From the NCBI GenBank assembly GCA_040081465.1, contig JBEBGL010000001.1, positions 62,001 to 126,000 on the forward strand: a stretch of 64,000 nucleotides of DNA, given 5' to 3'. Origin of the DNA: UBA668 sp040081465 (GTDB lineage Bacteria > Actinomycetota > Acidimicrobiia > Acidimicrobiales > Ilumatobacteraceae). How positions within the stretch are numbered: the stretch's first letter is position 1; every line of letters starts with the position of its first letter. The translations under genes and the position numbers were made by a program. Below the pieces are notes generated by a model. The model was not told the origin of the DNA, did no database searches, and worked only from the letters and a program-made list of their open reading frames with translations. Below are positions 49,669 to 59,112 of the stretch, in pieces.

Positions 49669-50807
49669 CCCACCGTTGGATCGCGTCTGATCGCGAGGTT
49701 GTCGAGTTCGTCGAGCGGGCAAGCAACGAGCCGCGCTACGCGCTCGACACCGAGTTCCATCGTGAGCGCACGTACTTTCCGAAGCTCGCACTCGTGCAGA
49801 TTCTCGCCGATGACGAGATCGTCCTCATCGATCCGCTCGGCTGCGATCTCTCACCGCTGAAGACCTTGTTTGCCAGCGACGCACTCGCGGTCGTGCACGC
49901 TGCTCAGCAAGATCTCGACGTGCTGACTCATGCAGTCGGCGCTATTCCGCGTCGCTTGTACGACACGCAGTTGGCGGCCGGCTTCCTCGGCTACAGCACT
50001 CCGTCGCTGGTATCGCTGCTGCAGGGCGAATTGCGCGTCACGGCCGCCAAGGGCGATCGGCTAACCGACTGGTTGCGTCGTCCGCTGAGCGACGACCAGT
50101 GCAGCTACGCGGCAAGCGACGTTGCACACCTGCTGCAGCTACACGACGTGCTGGCCGCCAAGCTGGAAGCGGAGGGGCGCACGCAGTGGGTAGCCGACGC
50201 GTGCGAAGAGTTGCGCACACGGCCCGTTGGTGGCACCGATCCCGATCTCGCGTTCATGAAGCTAAAGGACGTGCGCATCTTGAAACCACGAGCGCGCGGG
50301 GTGGCACGTGCCGTTGCCAGTTGGCGCGAGCGGCGGGCAATGTCGATCGATTCGCCCGTGCGTCAGGTGCTGCCCGATCTCGCGATCCTGGGCATCGCAC
50401 AGAAGCAGCCGCGCACGGTGCAGGAGCTTGGCCAGGCGCGCGGAGTCGACGATCGGCACACTCGCGGCGTCATCGCCAAGGATTTGCTCGCAGCTGTCGA
50501 GCTCGGACTCGCCGACGAGTCGCCACCAGTCGCTGCTGAAGGTGACGATCTTGATCGCGGTATGCGTCCGGCAGTGACGCTGGTGTCGGCGTGGGTCAGT
50601 GAGGTCGCACGCCAGCAACGCATCGACGTCGGATTACTCGCGACTCGTCACGATCTGGTGGCGTTGTTGCGCGGCGACGACGATGCTCGATTGGCGAGCG
50701 GGTGGCGCGGCGAGTTGCTAGGCGAAGGTATTCGTCGGTTGGTTGCAGGTGAGGCGGCGTTGACCTTCGACGGTCACGGCGGACTCAATCTCATTGATGT
50801 CCCATAA
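49665..50807 (+). CDS. rnd: Ribonuclease D
   Basis: 3'-5' exoribonuclease for tRNA 3' maturation. 380 residues: DEDD motifs YALDTEFHRERTYFP (Exo I), VVHAAQQDLDVLTH (Exo II) and QCSYAASDVAHLLQLHDVL (Exo III, Tyr form). One to two HRDC domains follow (VASWRERRAMSIDSPVRQVLPDLAILGIA). GTG at 49665 overlaps the rhodanese stop (GTGA). The 3' end overlaps the convergent parA gene by 17 bases. Confidence 0.94.
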   Translation: MTHRWIASDREVVEFVERASNEPRYALDTEFHRERTYFPKLALVQILADDEIVLIDPLGCDLSPLKTLFASDALAVVHAAQQDLDVLTHAVGAIPRRLYDTQLAAGFLGYSTPSLVSLLQGELRVTAAKGDRLTDWLRRPLSDDQCSYAASDVAHLLQLHDVLAAKLEAEGRTQWVADACEELRTRPVGGTDPDLAFMKLKDVRILKPRARGVARAVASWRERRAMSIDSPVRQVLPDLAILGIAQKQPRTVQELGQARGVDDRHTRGVIAKDLLAAVELGLADESPPVAAEGDDLDRGMRPAVTLVSAWVSEVARQQRIDVGLLATRHDLVALLRGDDDARLASGWRGELLGEGIRRLVAGEAALTFDGHGGLNLIDVP

Positions 50808-51552
50808 CGCGACGCAGTTTCTTCCATAGCTCATCGAACGCTTCCGAAACGTCGGTGCTACGCGCGCCATAGCTGTGAATCGGCCGCCGCTCGCCGATCG
50901 CTTGATTGACGATGACTCGTTGCGGGATCACCGGCGTCCAAACGGCTTTCTTGCCGACCGTGCGCGTCAGTTCGTCGTAGCGCCGCTCTGCTTCGCTACT
51001 CCACGCGGGCACCTTGTTGACGATGACGCCAGCGATGTCCAACTTCGTGTTGTACGAATCCCAAACCTCATCGACCAAGTCGGCGACAGCGCCGATGCCG
51101 CGCAAGCTGAGTGCTGAGGGTTCGACAACTATCAACGCATGATTGGCAGCAGTGAGGCCAGCAGTTGTGAGTGCACCCAACGACGGAGGACAGTCGATGA
51201 GGATTAGCTCGTAGTCCTTCGCGACTTCGGCAAGGGCTTCGGCCAGGCGCCCCGGGTTGCTGGCATGATCCTTGGTCAGCAGACGTTGCGTCGCGGGCAT
51301 TACTGCAACCGCTTCTCCCCAGGTGGATTCGACGATCGCTTTGGAAGCCGACGTACGACCCAGGACTTCGGCGGTTGACACTTCGACTGCGGTGGGGTCG
51401 ATACCCAGCACCCAAGTGCTCGATGCCTGCGGATCGAGATCGACGACCAGCACGCCATGGCCGGCGGTGCCCGCGGCGGAAGCGAGTCCGAGCGTGACGG
51501 TGGTCTTGCCGACACCGCCCTTCTGATTGAGGACTGTGACGATGTTTCCCAT
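50791..51552 (-). CDS. ParA/MinD-family ATPase
   Basis: 253 residues. Deviant Walker A LNQKGGVGKTTVTLGLAS with both lysines, switch I DLDPQASSTWVLG and Walker B LILIDCPPSLGALTTAG. Such ATPases segregate chromosomes, plasmids or large complexes. No parB or parS lies beside it, so it is an orphan ParA, possibly positioning a protein cargo. It follows the GH13 gene after two bases on the same strand and ends inside the rnd 3' end. Confidence 0.9.
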   Translation of the reverse strand: MGNIVTVLNQKGGVGKTTVTLGLASAAGTAGHGVLVVDLDPQASSTWVLGIDPTAVEVSTAEVLGRTSASKAIVESTWGEAVAVMPATQRLLTKDHASNPGRLAEALAEVAKDYELILIDCPPSLGALTTAGLTAANHALIVVEPSALSLRGIGAVADLVDEVWDSYNTKLDIAGVIVNKVPAWSSEAERRYDELTRTVGKKAVWTPVIPQRVIVNQAIGERRPIHSYGARSTDVSEAFDELWKKLRRVMGHQ

Positions 51553-51554
51553 GA

Positions 51555-53063
51555 CTACATCGTGCCACTCCTGCGGGCTATCAACGCAACGCCAGCTGGC
51601 AAATGTGGGCCGAGGTTTGTGCCCTCAAGACTCGGCTTTGTAGCGAGAACGACAACGGGCCCAGCAGTCGCCCCATTCGTGGCTATCGACTGCGGCTGGT
51701 CGGTCGGGTTGATGTAGATCAGCCACGTCTCTGTCCCATCGGATCGCTCCCAGGCGAGCACGTCGGGGGAGCCCTCAAGCAGTCGGAACGCGTTACGCCC
51801 GATGCCTGCGGCATTGAGCGCCGGCGTGGTTCGGCGCAGCTGCAGCAGTCGCCGGTAGAAGTGCAAGATCGAGTTTGTGTCGGCGCGTTGTGTCGCGACG
51901 TCGAACCACGGGATCGGCGCTCGGCATCCGTCGCGCCCTCCAGGGTCGATCGCTAGCTCCGGTGGCACTACGGCATCGACGAGACCCAACTCTTCGCCTT
52001 GATACATGAACGGTGTACCGGGCAGCGTCAACAGCATGATCGCTGCCATTCGGGCCTCGAGCTCGCCTCCGCCGTAGCGGCCACGATGGCGGGGCACGTC
52101 GTGATTGGACAACACCCATGTCGGCCATGCGTTGCGAACACGCATCACCTCGATGGTTCGTGCGATGCGACTGCGCAGCTCCGCAGCGTCGAACGGTGCC
52201 CACAGGAAGCGAAAATTAAAACACAGGTGCAGCTCGTCGTCATCGCCGTGGTAGCTGGTCATCGCCTCTTCGTTGAGCAGGTAAACCTCGCCGACGCTCA
52301 CCGCGGAGTACTCGTCGAGCACCGACCGAATCACGCGCAGATGTTCGTGGGTCTTGGGCTGGTCGTTGTACGGCACGTGGCCCCACACCCGTTCCTCGCA
52401 GATCGGCGGGTCGTTGAGGCTGAGGTCTTTGCCGAGCAAATGGACGACGTCCATTCGGAAGCCGTCCACGTCGCGATCGAGCCAGAAGCGCAGAGTGTCG
52501 TGCATCGCAGCCACGACCTCGGGGTTGTCCCAGTTGAGGTCGGGCTGTTCCTTGAGGAAGCAGCGCAGGTAGTACTGGCCGCGTTCTGCGTCGAACGACC
52601 ACGCCGGCTCGCCGCGCGGAAACGAGGCCAGCCAATTGTTCGCAGGCTCGTCGCGCCACACGTACCAGTCGGCCTTAGGGTTCACGCGGTCGCGTCGGCT
52701 CTCTTGGAACCATGCATGCTGATCACTTGTGTGGTTCGGAACCCAGTCGAGCAGCAGTCGCATGCCCCGCGCGTGAACGTCGGCGAGTAGTGCGTCGAAG
52801 TCGGCGAGTGTGCCGAACTGCGGATCGATGGCGCAGAAGTCGCTGACGTCGTAGCCGCCGTCGGCCATCGGCGAGGCGAAGATCGGCGAGAGCCACAGCG
52901 CGTCGACGCCCAGCCATTGCAGATAGTCGAGTCGGGAGGAGATCCCGGCGAGTGTGCCGTCGCTGAACGACCGCGGGTAGACCTGGTAGACGCTTGCGGT
53001 CTGCCACCAGCTTTGGTCAGGAGTCACACTCACGGGCAGTCGTTTAGGGACCGGTGGTGCCAC
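51555..53063 (-). CDS. Alpha-glucosidase (glycoside hydrolase family 13)
   Basis: 502 residues. Start of the GH13 barrel: WWQTASVYQVYPRSFSDG, then DWVPNHTSDQHAWF, nucleophile in VDGFRMDVVHLLGKD, acid/base in VSVGEVYLLNEE, and WVLSNHDVPRHRGRY with the third acidic residue. PWFDVATQ and a C-terminal beta domain follow. Typical of oligo-1,6-glucosidase or alpha-glucosidase in the cytosol, with no signal peptide. Starts at GTG 53063. Divergent from the DUF3073-like gene. Confidence 0.93.
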   Translation of the reverse strand: MAPPVPKRLPVSVTPDQSWWQTASVYQVYPRSFSDGTLAGISSRLDYLQWLGVDALWLSPIFASPMADGGYDVSDFCAIDPQFGTLADFDALLADVHARGMRLLLDWVPNHTSDQHAWFQESRRDRVNPKADWYVWRDEPANNWLASFPRGEPAWSFDAERGQYYLRCFLKEQPDLNWDNPEVVAAMHDTLRFWLDRDVDGFRMDVVHLLGKDLSLNDPPICEERVWGHVPYNDQPKTHEHLRVIRSVLDEYSAVSVGEVYLLNEEAMTSYHGDDDELHLCFNFRFLWAPFDAAELRSRIARTIEVMRVRNAWPTWVLSNHDVPRHRGRYGGGELEARMAAIMLLTLPGTPFMYQGEELGLVDAVVPPELAIDPGGRDGCRAPIPWFDVATQRADTNSILHFYRRLLQLRRTTPALNAAGIGRNAFRLLEGSPDVLAWERSDGTETWLIYINPTDQPQSIATNGATAGPVVVLATKPSLEGTNLGPHLPAGVALIARRSGTM

Positions 53064-53083
53064 AGATTTTTAGGTCTAGCAGG

Positions 53084-53089
53084 TAATAT
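53084..53089 (+). promoter_or_regulatory. -10 box upstream of the DUF3073-like gene
   Basis: TAATAT. The predicted start is near 53096, giving a leader of about 33 bases. The leader contains a four-codon open frame (M-S-N-L-stop) from 53098 and a GGAG site for the main GTG. Confidence 0.5.
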
Positions 53090-53128
53090 GGCGTTCAATG
53101 TCAAATCTCTAGATTCGGGAGCCCTACC

Positions 53129-53314
53129 GTGAAGAAGGGTCGTCACCGTCGCTTCGAAGAAGCGCGGAAACTCAAGCAGGCCGGTCCCAGTGCATTCGAT
53201 CTGGGTTTCGGTGGTAGCGAACAACGTCAACCCAGTGAAGACGACCAGTACGCCGCGTTAGCGGAAAAGTACGGTGTCACCTTCGATGAGGACGACGACG
53301 AGCTCGACGACTGA
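53129..53314 (+). CDS. Small charged protein, DUF3073-like
   Basis: 61 residues. A basic start (KKGRHRRFEEARKLKQAG) leads to a very acidic end (FDEDDDELDD). This matches the style of actinobacterial DUF3073 proteins (Rv0810c), although the usual GRGRAKAKQTK opening is altered. Possibly a nucleic-acid or ribosome-associated factor; unknown. GTG start with GGAG seven bases upstream. Followed after 50 bases by typA. Confidence 0.7.
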   Translation: MKKGRHRRFEEARKLKQAGPSAFDLGFGGSEQRQPSEDDQYAALAEKYGVTFDEDDDELDD

Positions 53315-53364
53315 CCTTCTTACCGCGGGCTGCCGCGTCTGAGCCCGTTCGAGAACCCGGCTTC

Positions 53365-55230
53365 ATGTCCCAGTCCTTCACGTCTTCGCACAATTCGCCC
53401 ATCCAGATTCGCAACGTCGCGCTTGTAGCGCACGTCGACCACGGCAAGACCACGCTGGTTGATGCATTGCTGCGTGCCACCGGCACATTCGCTGCTCACC
53501 AGGCAGTCGTCGATCGAGTGATGGATTCCAACGATCAAGAGCGCGAGCGCGGCATCACCATCCTCGCCAAGGCGGCCTCGATCACCTGGAAGGGCACGAA
53601 GATCAACCTCGTCGACACCCCTGGCCACGCCGACTTCGGTGGCGAGGTCGAACGTGCGCTAACGATGGTCGACGGTGTGCTGTTGCTGGTAGATGCGGCT
53701 GAGGGCCCGCTGCCGCAGACGCGGTACGTGTTGCAGAAGGCTCTCGCGCTCGACCTGCCGGCAGTCGTTGTCATCAACAAGGTCGATCGCCAAGACGCCC
53801 GCGCGGAAGAAGTGCTCGACGAGATCTATCAACTCTTCATCGACCTCGACGCCGGCGACCATCACATCGACTTCGAAATCGTTTCGGCCGTCGCCCGCGA
53901 AGGGCGCACGATGAAGGGCGTCGGCATGCCAGGCCCAGACGACGACCTTTCCGCATTGCTCGACACGATCCTCGAGGCGATCCCGGCGCCAACCGGCGAT
54001 GTGTCCGGACCACTGCAGGCGATGGTGACGCAGCTCGATGCCAGTGAGTATCTCGGTCGCCTCGCCATCGGGCGAGTGGTCAATGGCGTGATGCGCCGCG
54101 GCGAAACGGTCGCGTTGCTGGAAGCAGAATTCGCCGAAGGTCAGCCTCCGCTGAAGCGCAAGCTCGCGCAACTGATGGCCTTCCACGGCGTCGGCCGCGA
54201 CGAGGTCGACGAACTGAGTGCTGGCGACCTGTTCGTCGTCGCCGGCTTCCCCGAAGTCGAGATCGGCGACACGATCGCATCTGTAGAGAATCCGATCGCG
54301 CTGCCGCGTTTGGTCGTTGACGAACCGGTTTTGCGCATGACGTTTGGCGTCAACACTTCGCCACTCGCGGGCCGTGATGGCAAGTTCCTCACCAGCCGCC
54401 ACCTAATCGATCGCCTCAATAAGGAGATCCTCGGCAACGTGTCGATCAAGTTGTTCGAGACCGGTTCGCCCGACGTCATCGAAGTCGCTGGCCGCGGCGA
54501 GCTTCAGTTGGCGGTGCTGATCGAAGCGATGCGTCGCGAGGGTTACGAGCTGCAGGTCAGCCGGCCAGAAGTCATCACCAAGGAAGTCAACGGCAAGCGC
54601 TTCGAGCCACAAGAGCGTGGCGTTTGCGACGTGCCCGATGAATACGTCGGCACCGTCACGCAAGAGTTGGCGCCCCGCAAGGGTCGTGTCACCGACTTGC
54701 GCGGCGGCGACGCTGGTCGCACCATCGTCACTTTTGAATGCCCGAGCCGCGGCCTGATCGGCTTCCGCTCGATGCTGATGACCGCCACACGCGGCACAGC
54801 GCTACTGCACCAGCACCACGTCGGCTGGATGGCGTGGGCCGGCGAGATGCCGAGCCCGCGTGGTGGCGCTCTCGTTAGTGACCGTCTCGGCGTCACCACC
54901 GGCTACGCGCTCGACAAGCTGCAGCTCAGCGGCCAGTTCTTCGTCAATCCCGGCGAGCAGGTTTACGAAGGCATGGTCATAGGCGAGTCAGCGCGCGACG
55001 ACGAGATGGTGATCAACGCGGTGCGTGCCAAAGAGAAGAACAACATCCGTACGCACAGCCACGACGACGCCGTAAAGCTGCCGGCGCCGAAGATTCACAC
55101 GCTCGAGACCGCGATCGAATGGATCGTCGACGACGAACTAGTCGAGGTAACGCCGAAGTCGATCCGTGTGCGTAAGCGTCACCTCGGCTTGGAAGACCGC
55201 CGCAAGGCCAACAAGAAGGTCAGCGCTTAG
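53365..55230 (+). CDS. typA: Translational GTPase TypA/BipA
   Basis: Ribosome-binding GTPase used in ribosome assembly and stress adaptation. 621 residues: G1 AHVDHGKTTLVDALL, switch I with RERGITILAKAAS, G3 DTPGHADFGGEVER, G4 INKVDRQDAR, and the BipA-specific C-terminal region ETAIEWIVDDELVEVTPKSIRVRKRHL. All GTPase motifs are intact and length is normal. No Shine-Dalgarno is evident. It ends four bases into the convergent cysteine-rich gene. Confidence 0.97.
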   Translation: MSQSFTSSHNSPIQIRNVALVAHVDHGKTTLVDALLRATGTFAAHQAVVDRVMDSNDQERERGITILAKAASITWKGTKINLVDTPGHADFGGEVERALTMVDGVLLLVDAAEGPLPQTRYVLQKALALDLPAVVVINKVDRQDARAEEVLDEIYQLFIDLDAGDHHIDFEIVSAVAREGRTMKGVGMPGPDDDLSALLDTILEAIPAPTGDVSGPLQAMVTQLDASEYLGRLAIGRVVNGVMRRGETVALLEAEFAEGQPPLKRKLAQLMAFHGVGRDEVDELSAGDLFVVAGFPEVEIGDTIASVENPIALPRLVVDEPVLRMTFGVNTSPLAGRDGKFLTSRHLIDRLNKEILGNVSIKLFETGSPDVIEVAGRGELQLAVLIEAMRREGYELQVSRPEVITKEVNGKRFEPQERGVCDVPDEYVGTVTQELAPRKGRVTDLRGGDAGRTIVTFECPSRGLIGFRSMLMTATRGTALLHQHHVGWMAWAGEMPSPRGGALVSDRLGVTTGYALDKLQLSGQFFVNPGEQVYEGMVIGESARDDEMVINAVRAKEKNNIRTHSHDDAVKLPAPKIHTLETAIEWIVDDELVEVTPKSIRVRKRHLGLEDRRKANKKVSA

Positions 55231-55964
55231 CTTTCAACCTTGATAGGCCCACGCTTAATGGCCGGGTGGGGCAATGGAACCCACTCTGGGCGCTCGATCA
55301 GGGTTAGCAACTTCGCGTAGACCTTGGCGCCGACCATCTCGATCAGTTCGTCGCGTAGGTATTGGTACGTCGGCACGCCACCGACGAAGGCTTCGTCGGT
55401 CTCGGTGCAGCACCAGTGGAAGTCGGCGCCGCCTTCGCCCCAGTCGCGGCGCTTCCATTCGCGAACTGTTGTGGTGATGTATCCGAACTCGTCAGTCGAG
55501 TCTTCAAGCCGCAGCGGTAGTTGCCAGCACACGTCGGGCTTCCAGTCCATCGGACGTTCGCCAGCTTCAAGTGCGGCGATGTGAAATGCGCAACCTGCGC
55601 CGCCTTCGAAGCCTGGCCGGTTGAGGAAGATGCACGCGCCGTCGACTAGCCGCGTCGTGGTGGCGCCGTCCTCTTTCGCGAGGAAACCCTTCGGCCCCTC
55701 ACCCTTCTTCTTGAACTGCCAATGCCGTTTCTTCAGTCGCGGCACGAACTTGAGAACCGCCTCTAGGTCTTTCTTGTCACCGAAGTGTGCGCCGTAACTG
55801 CAGCAGCCCTGAGACAGCTCAGTCGCGTCGTCGTCGAGCACGCCCTTGCACCCACTGCCGAAAATGCAGCTCCACCGACTGCTCAAAAATGTGGCGTCGA
55901 AGACCCAGGTGCGCTGTGTCTTGTCGTCTTCAAAACTGATCCACTCATGGGTGTCGATAGGCAC
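55227..55964 (-). CDS. Cysteine-rich conserved hypothetical protein (possible metal-binding)
   Basis: About 245 residues. The N-terminal third has CIFGSGCKG, then QGCCSYGAHF, and later GGAGCAFHIAAL, DVCWQL and FHWCCTETDE. These clustered cysteines with histidines resemble proteins that bind iron or zinc, as in YkgJ- or DUF3109-like families, but I cannot assign one. Candidate starts are GTG 56000, TTG 55982 and GTG 55964. The last is chosen; a TAGCGT box lies eight bases upstream. Convergent with typA, divergent from alaS. Confidence 0.7.
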   Translation of the reverse strand: MPIDTHEWISFEDDKTQRTWVFDATFLSSRWSCIFGSGCKGVLDDDATELSQGCCSYGAHFGDKKDLEAVLKFVPRLKKRHWQFKKKGEGPKGFLAKEDGATTTRLVDGACIFLNRPGFEGGAGCAFHIAALEAGERPMDWKPDVCWQLPLRLEDSTDEFGYITTTVREWKRRDWGEGGADFHWCCTETDEAFVGGVPTYQYLRDELIEMVGAKVYAKLLTLIERPEWVPLPHPAIKRGPIKVES

Positions 55965-56025
55965 AAGTGGCGACGCTAGCAACCGGAGAGCGATTAACAC
56001 AGCCTTCCTGAACGAGCGTGATCGG

Positions 56026-56031
56026 TAGGCT
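56026..56031 (+). promoter_or_regulatory. -10 box of the alaS-aro operon
   Basis: TAGGCT, ten bases before the alaS ATG at 56042, predicting a leader of about four bases. Confidence 0.45.
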
Positions 56032-56041
56032 GGTCAGTCAA

Positions 56042-58678
56042 ATGAGTACACCAACGCGTAAACGACAGCCACCACAGACCGCCGATGAACTTCGGTCAGC
56101 CTTTCTCAACTACTTCGTCGAGAAGGCTCACTCTGTCGTGCCGTCGGCCAGCCTGATCCCTCACGACCCAACAGTGCTGTTCACGGTGGCTGGCATGGTG
56201 CCGTTCAAGCCGTACTTCGTCGGCGATGAAGTGCCGCCGTACTCGCGAGCGGTCAGTTCGCAGAAGTGTGCGCGTGCAGGCGGCAAGCACAACGACCTCG
56301 ACGATGTGGGTCGCACGAAGCGCCACCTCGTGTTCTTCGAGATGCTCGGCAACTTCAGTTTCGGCGACTACTTCAAGCGAGAAATCATTCCGTGGAGTTG
56401 GGAGCTGACTACCGAGACCTTCGGTCTCGACGGCGATCGCTTGTGGATCACGGTTCACGAGAGTGACGATGAAGCCGAGGCCATTTGGCACGAAGAGGTC
56501 GGTGTGCCGATGAATCGCATTCAGCGGCTGGGCGACAAAGACAACTTCTGGCAGATGGGCGACACCGGTCCATGCGGTCCGTGCAGCGAGATCCACATCG
56601 ATCGCGGGCCGGCGTTCGGCCCCGATGGTGGGCCGCTTGGTGATCCGAACGGCGATCGCTTCATGGAGTTCTGGAACTTGGTCTTCATGCAGTTCAATCA
56701 AACTGCCGACGGAAGCCGCACGTTGCTACCGAAGCCGAGCATCGACACAGGCCTCGGCCTCGAGCGCATGCTCTGTCTATTGCAGGGCGTCGACTCCGTG
56801 TGGGAGACGAACCTGATGCTGCCGCTCATCGATCAGGCGTGCTCGCTCACAGGTCGTCGTTACATCGCTGGCGATTACGACGATCGCGACAGCTTCTCCA
56901 TGCGCGTGCTCGCCGAACACGCGCGGTCGGCAGCGATGCTGGTCAGCGACGGAGTATTCCCCAGCAACGAGGGCCGTGGCTATGTGTTGCGCCGCATTAT
57001 CCGCCGCGCCGTTCGTTATGCGTATCTGCTCGGCACCGAGCACCTTGTGATGCCAGCGCTCGTCGACACCGCAGTCAGCGTTATGGGTAACGCCTATCCT
57101 GAAGTCGAGAAGAACCGCGACTTCATCGTCGGTGTTCTGACGCGTGAAGAAGAACGCTTCCGTCAGACGCTCAAGACTGGTCTTGCAATTCTGGAAGACG
57201 AGTTGACAAGTCACACCGACTCACTGCCCGGAAGCACCGCCTTCCTGCTGCACGACACGTATGGCTTCCCGCTCGAGCTCACCGAGGAGATCGCTGGCGA
57301 ACGTGGAGTGAAGATCGCGACCGCCGAGTTCGACGCTGAGATGAAGTCGCAACGTGAGCGCGCCAAGGCCGGTCGCAAGGGTGCTGCGACCGACGCCGAT
57401 AGCGCGGAGTACCGCGAAGTTCTCGATCAGTTCGGCACGACCGAGTTCGTTGGTTACACCCACGACGAGTCGACCGCGCGTGTTGTAGCTGTGCTGGCAG
57501 GGCAAGACGACCTCGTTGAAGTCTTCCTCGACCGCACACCGTTCTACGCCGAAAGCGGCGGCCAAGTCGGAGACACAGGCACAATCAGCACCGTCTCACC
57601 CGACGGCACGGCTGGCGAACTGCAGGTACTCGACACAACATTTGCACTGCCTGGGCTACGTCGCCACGTCGCGCGCGTGATCAGTGGCAACGTCGTTGCG
57701 GGGGCGGAGGCGACTGCGCGTATCGACGTCGATCGCCGCAACGCCATTCGTCGCAATCACACGGCGACGCACATTCTTCATCACGCACTGCGTGTAGTGC
57801 TGGGCGAGCACGTGAAGCAGGCGGGTTCATTGGTCGGTCCCGATCGGCTGCGTTTCGACTTCAGCCATTACGAAGCGGTCACGCCCGAGGAACTGAGTCG
57901 CATCGAAGAGATCGCGAACAAAGAAACACTGGCCAACTCGCCGGCGCGGGCATTCGAGACAACGAAGGACGAAGCGACGGCGCTCGGCGCGATCGCGTTC
58001 TTCGGTGATAAGTACGGCGATGTCGTGCGCGTTCTGGAAGTGGGTAACTCGATCGAGCTGTGCGGCGGCACACACGTGCGCGCGGCGGGCGACATCGGCG
58101 CGATCAAGATCATTGGCGAGAGCAGCATCGGCAGCAACCTGCGACGCATCGAGGCGACAACAGGCGAGAACACGGTCCGCTTGATGCAACGCGACGGCGC
58201 CGCGATCGCTGAGATCGCCCGTCTGGTGGGCAGCAGCACCGACGATCTTGTTGAAGGCGTTCAGCGGCGACTGGACGAGATCAAGGCGTTGGGCGACGAG
58301 CTGAAGGTCGCGCGGGGAAAGCTCGCGGCCGGACGCGCCAGCGAGATCGCCGCAACGGGGTCTGATGGTCGCGTGGTCGCGCGCGTCGACGACTTGGCAC
58401 CTGCAGACCTACGCGACCTTGCCATCGCGATTCGTCAGCAACCCGGAGTCGACATCGTTGTTCTCGGCGGCGTCAGCGACAGTGGTGGCGCGTCACTCGT
58501 GGCGGCTGTTCGGCCAGCGGCCGGACGCGTCGCGAGCGATCTGATCAAGGAAGCCGCGAAAGCGGTCGGTGGCGGTGGCGGCGGCAAGGGCGACATCGTT
58601 GCGGCCGGTGGCAAGAACCCAGCGGGCATTGACGACGCCCTCGCGATTGCGCAGACGGCGGTAGCCGCAAGCAAATGA
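56042..58678 (+). CDS. alaS: Alanine--tRNA ligase
   Basis: 878 residues. The class II core has VAGMVPFKPYF, FFEMLGNFSFGDYFK, GDTGPCGPCSEI and DTGLGLERM. The editing domain has HTATHILHH (zinc His, near 573) and ELCGGTHVRAAG (Cys near 674). A coiled coil and the C-Ala domain end the protein (GGGGGGKGDIVAAGG). The ATG at 56042 is chosen over 56018 because it starts just after the -10 box with the usual short N-terminus. Overlaps ruvX by ATGA. Confidence 0.98.
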   Translation: MSTPTRKRQPPQTADELRSAFLNYFVEKAHSVVPSASLIPHDPTVLFTVAGMVPFKPYFVGDEVPPYSRAVSSQKCARAGGKHNDLDDVGRTKRHLVFFEMLGNFSFGDYFKREIIPWSWELTTETFGLDGDRLWITVHESDDEAEAIWHEEVGVPMNRIQRLGDKDNFWQMGDTGPCGPCSEIHIDRGPAFGPDGGPLGDPNGDRFMEFWNLVFMQFNQTADGSRTLLPKPSIDTGLGLERMLCLLQGVDSVWETNLMLPLIDQACSLTGRRYIAGDYDDRDSFSMRVLAEHARSAAMLVSDGVFPSNEGRGYVLRRIIRRAVRYAYLLGTEHLVMPALVDTAVSVMGNAYPEVEKNRDFIVGVLTREEERFRQTLKTGLAILEDELTSHTDSLPGSTAFLLHDTYGFPLELTEEIAGERGVKIATAEFDAEMKSQRERAKAGRKGAATDADSAEYREVLDQFGTTEFVGYTHDESTARVVAVLAGQDDLVEVFLDRTPFYAESGGQVGDTGTISTVSPDGTAGELQVLDTTFALPGLRRHVARVISGNVVAGAEATARIDVDRRNAIRRNHTATHILHHALRVVLGEHVKQAGSLVGPDRLRFDFSHYEAVTPEELSRIEEIANKETLANSPARAFETTKDEATALGAIAFFGDKYGDVVRVLEVGNSIELCGGTHVRAAGDIGAIKIIGESSIGSNLRRIEATTGENTVRLMQRDGAAIAEIARLVGSSTDDLVEGVQRRLDEIKALGDELKVARGKLAAGRASEIAATGSDGRVVARVDDLAPADLRDLAIAIRQQPGVDIVVLGGVSDSGGASLVAAVRPAAGRVASDLIKEAAKAVGGGGGGKGDIVAAGGKNPAGIDDALAIAQTAVAASK

Positions 58679-59112
58679 CCAGCGATCGAACGTCACGAGC
58701 CCTCGGCGTCGACCTTGGCTCGAAACGGATCGGTATCGCGATCAGCGATCCATCCCGCACGATCGCTTCGCCCCTCACGATGATCGCTCGCTCGGGTTCC
58801 CCCCGGCGTGATCACGCGGCGATAGCCGCACTTGTCGCAGAGGAGCAAGTCGAAGTGATCGTCGTCGGTCTGCCGTTGAACATGAACGGATCGGTCGGGC
58901 CTGCCGCGCAAGCTGCCATAAAGGAAGCGAAGGCCTTAGCTACGGTGGTGGGCATGCCCGTAGTCACCTTCGACGAGCGGCGAACGACGGTCACCGCCGA
59001 TCGCGCGCTGATGGAAGGTGGCATCGGTGCGCAGGCGCGCCGAAAACTCGTCGACAAAGTCGCAGCTGCGGTCATGTTGCAGGCGTGGCTCGACTCGGGT
59101 TCGCCAACATGA
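58675..59112 (+). CDS. ruvX: Holliday junction resolvase-like RuvX/YqgF, putative pre-16S rRNA nuclease
   Basis: 145 residues of RNase-H fold: ALGVDLGSKRIGIAISDPS, VVGLPLNMNGSVGPAA, VVTFDERRTTVTADRAL and KVAAAVMLQAWLD. The active-site acids are in DLGSKRIG, DERRTT and the final D of the domain. YqgF processes the 5' end of 16S rRNA in E. coli. ATGA overlap with both alaS and mltG. Confidence 0.95.
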   Translation: MTSDRTSRALGVDLGSKRIGIAISDPSRTIASPLTMIARSGSPRRDHAAIAALVAEEQVEVIVVGLPLNMNGSVGPAAQAAIKEAKALATVVGMPVVTFDERRTTVTADRALMEGGIGAQARRKLVDKVAAAVMLQAWLDSGSPT

